DNA from: Paenibacillus sp. OV219
GTDB lineage: Bacteria > Bacillota > Bacilli > Paenibacillales > Paenibacillaceae
Length of the DNA stretch: 64,000 bases
Reading direction: 5' to 3'
Assembly (NCBI RefSeq): GCF_900110075.1
Contig: NZ_FOCJ01000002.1
Span: 310,001-374,000 of the forward strand
Positions within the stretch are counted from its first letter, which is position 1. Each line of letters starts with the position of its first letter. The notes under the pieces are model-generated. The model was not told where the DNA came from, searched no databases, and worked only from the letters and a program-made list of their open reading frames with translations. Made by a program: the position numbers and the translations under genes. Positions 63,721 to 64,000 of the stretch are shown here, piece by piece.

Positions 63721-63898
63721 GAAGGTCATTTAGATAGGTAACCATACATCATTACTTTAACACAGTGAAGTATAGACGTATCAACGCATTAACGCTGTGA
63801 CGATTTAGCCCCCCGCCTCGCACTAACGAAAAGTTAGCGACCCGCCTACGACCGCACCTGCCTATAAGAACAAAAAGTTCTCCCCAAATCCACCATGG
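63721..63898. other. Non-coding stretch with small hairpins
   Basis: No gene seen. Short hairpins CTAAC-GAAAA-GTTAG (63822-63836 region) and AGAAC-AAAAA-GTTCT (63868-63883 region) flank a C-rich, G-poor patch (CCCCCCGCCTCGC). Purpose unknown. Confidence 0.3.
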
Positions 63899-63913
63899 TG
63901 ATAATGATTATCA
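63899..63913. promoter_or_regulatory. Perfect 7-1-7 Fur box
   Basis: TGATAATGATTATCA is an exact inverted repeat of the Fur-site core (TGATAAT-N-ATTATCA). It is followed by two GAGAAT words (about 63916-63921 and 63927-63932). The iron-regulated target would start just beyond the window or be a small product (a 21-codon frame runs 63931-63996). Confidence 0.7.
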
Positions 63914-64000
63914 ATGAGAATGTACTGAGAATGGCAGTGACAAGGGCTGATTACCATTTCCGAAAGGTAATGCAGGGGATCAAAAAGTGGCTGTAACCCA

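Larger units (their letters stand above)
61624..64000. mobile_element. Left end of a prophage or skin-like element inserted in spoIVB
   Basis: From about 61624 to the window end the sequence changes character. spoIVB breaks off and the DNA becomes AT-richer (notably 62050-62520). Genes are short, overlapping and unlike any neighbour, and they have their own promoters and terminators. The spo0A gene expected after spoIVB is absent. No integrase, terminase or structural phage gene lies in the visible 2.4 kb, so the element type is inferred; the right end is beyond the window. Confidence 0.75.

Overview
The window is a chromosomal segment of an endospore-forming Firmicute of the Paenibacillaceae type (Paenibacillus/Cohnella-like). 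I infer this from about 50% GC, strong Shine-Dalgarno sites with frequent GTG/TTG starts, many sporulation genes, and a block that follows the Bacillus subtilis order mntR - yqhQ - yqhR - aroQ - yqhT - efp - (insert) - yqhV - spoIIIAA..AH - accBC - yqhY - nusB - folD - xseAB - ispA - dxs - tlyA - argR - recN - spoIVB. No rRNA or CRISPR is present. The one tRNA is tRNA-Val(GAC).

Layout. 1-5.5 kb: a decayed Ger(x)C spore-germination gene, the tRNA, and small conserved genes (DUF3892, DUF1292, DUF1885, a beta-lactamase-fold hydrolase, a stalk-domain secreted protein). 5.5-20.7 kb: arginine decarboxylase, two MFS transporters, a TetR/ABC exporter operon divergent from a large RND pump across two matching palindromes, a PhyH dioxygenase facing an AraC regulator, YktB, and a PKD/stalk-domain secreted protein. 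20.8-24 kb: an oxidoreductase - AraC regulator - oxidoreductase cluster. 24-32 kb: yidD, a T-box-controlled metG, a Zur-box-controlled zinc ABC transporter (znuACB) with ccdA, spore photoproduct lyase, and mntR. 32-61 kb: the conserved block, with lysC, a DUF441 gene and the sulfolactate genes comB/comA inserted between efp and yqhV.

The most notable feature is at the right end. spoIVB, the signalling protease that triggers pro-sigma-K processing, reads normally through its PDZ domain and its serine-protease His and Ser. The family sequence then stops after residue ~409 (about base 61623) and is replaced by an unrelated 47-residue tail and a terminator. From there the DNA is AT-richer and holds short, overlapping, phage-like genes with their own promoters, and the expected spo0A does not follow. 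The simplest reading is the left end of a prophage or skin-like element inserted into spoIVB, with an inverted repeat (TGTAAC-N10-GTTACA) straddling the junction. The far end, the recombinase and the rest of spoIVB lie outside the window. The operon leading into spoIVB (57588 gene - argR - recN - spoIVB) is preceded by two LexA/DinR-type SOS boxes, so DNA damage, recombination, sporulation signalling and the element meet at one locus.
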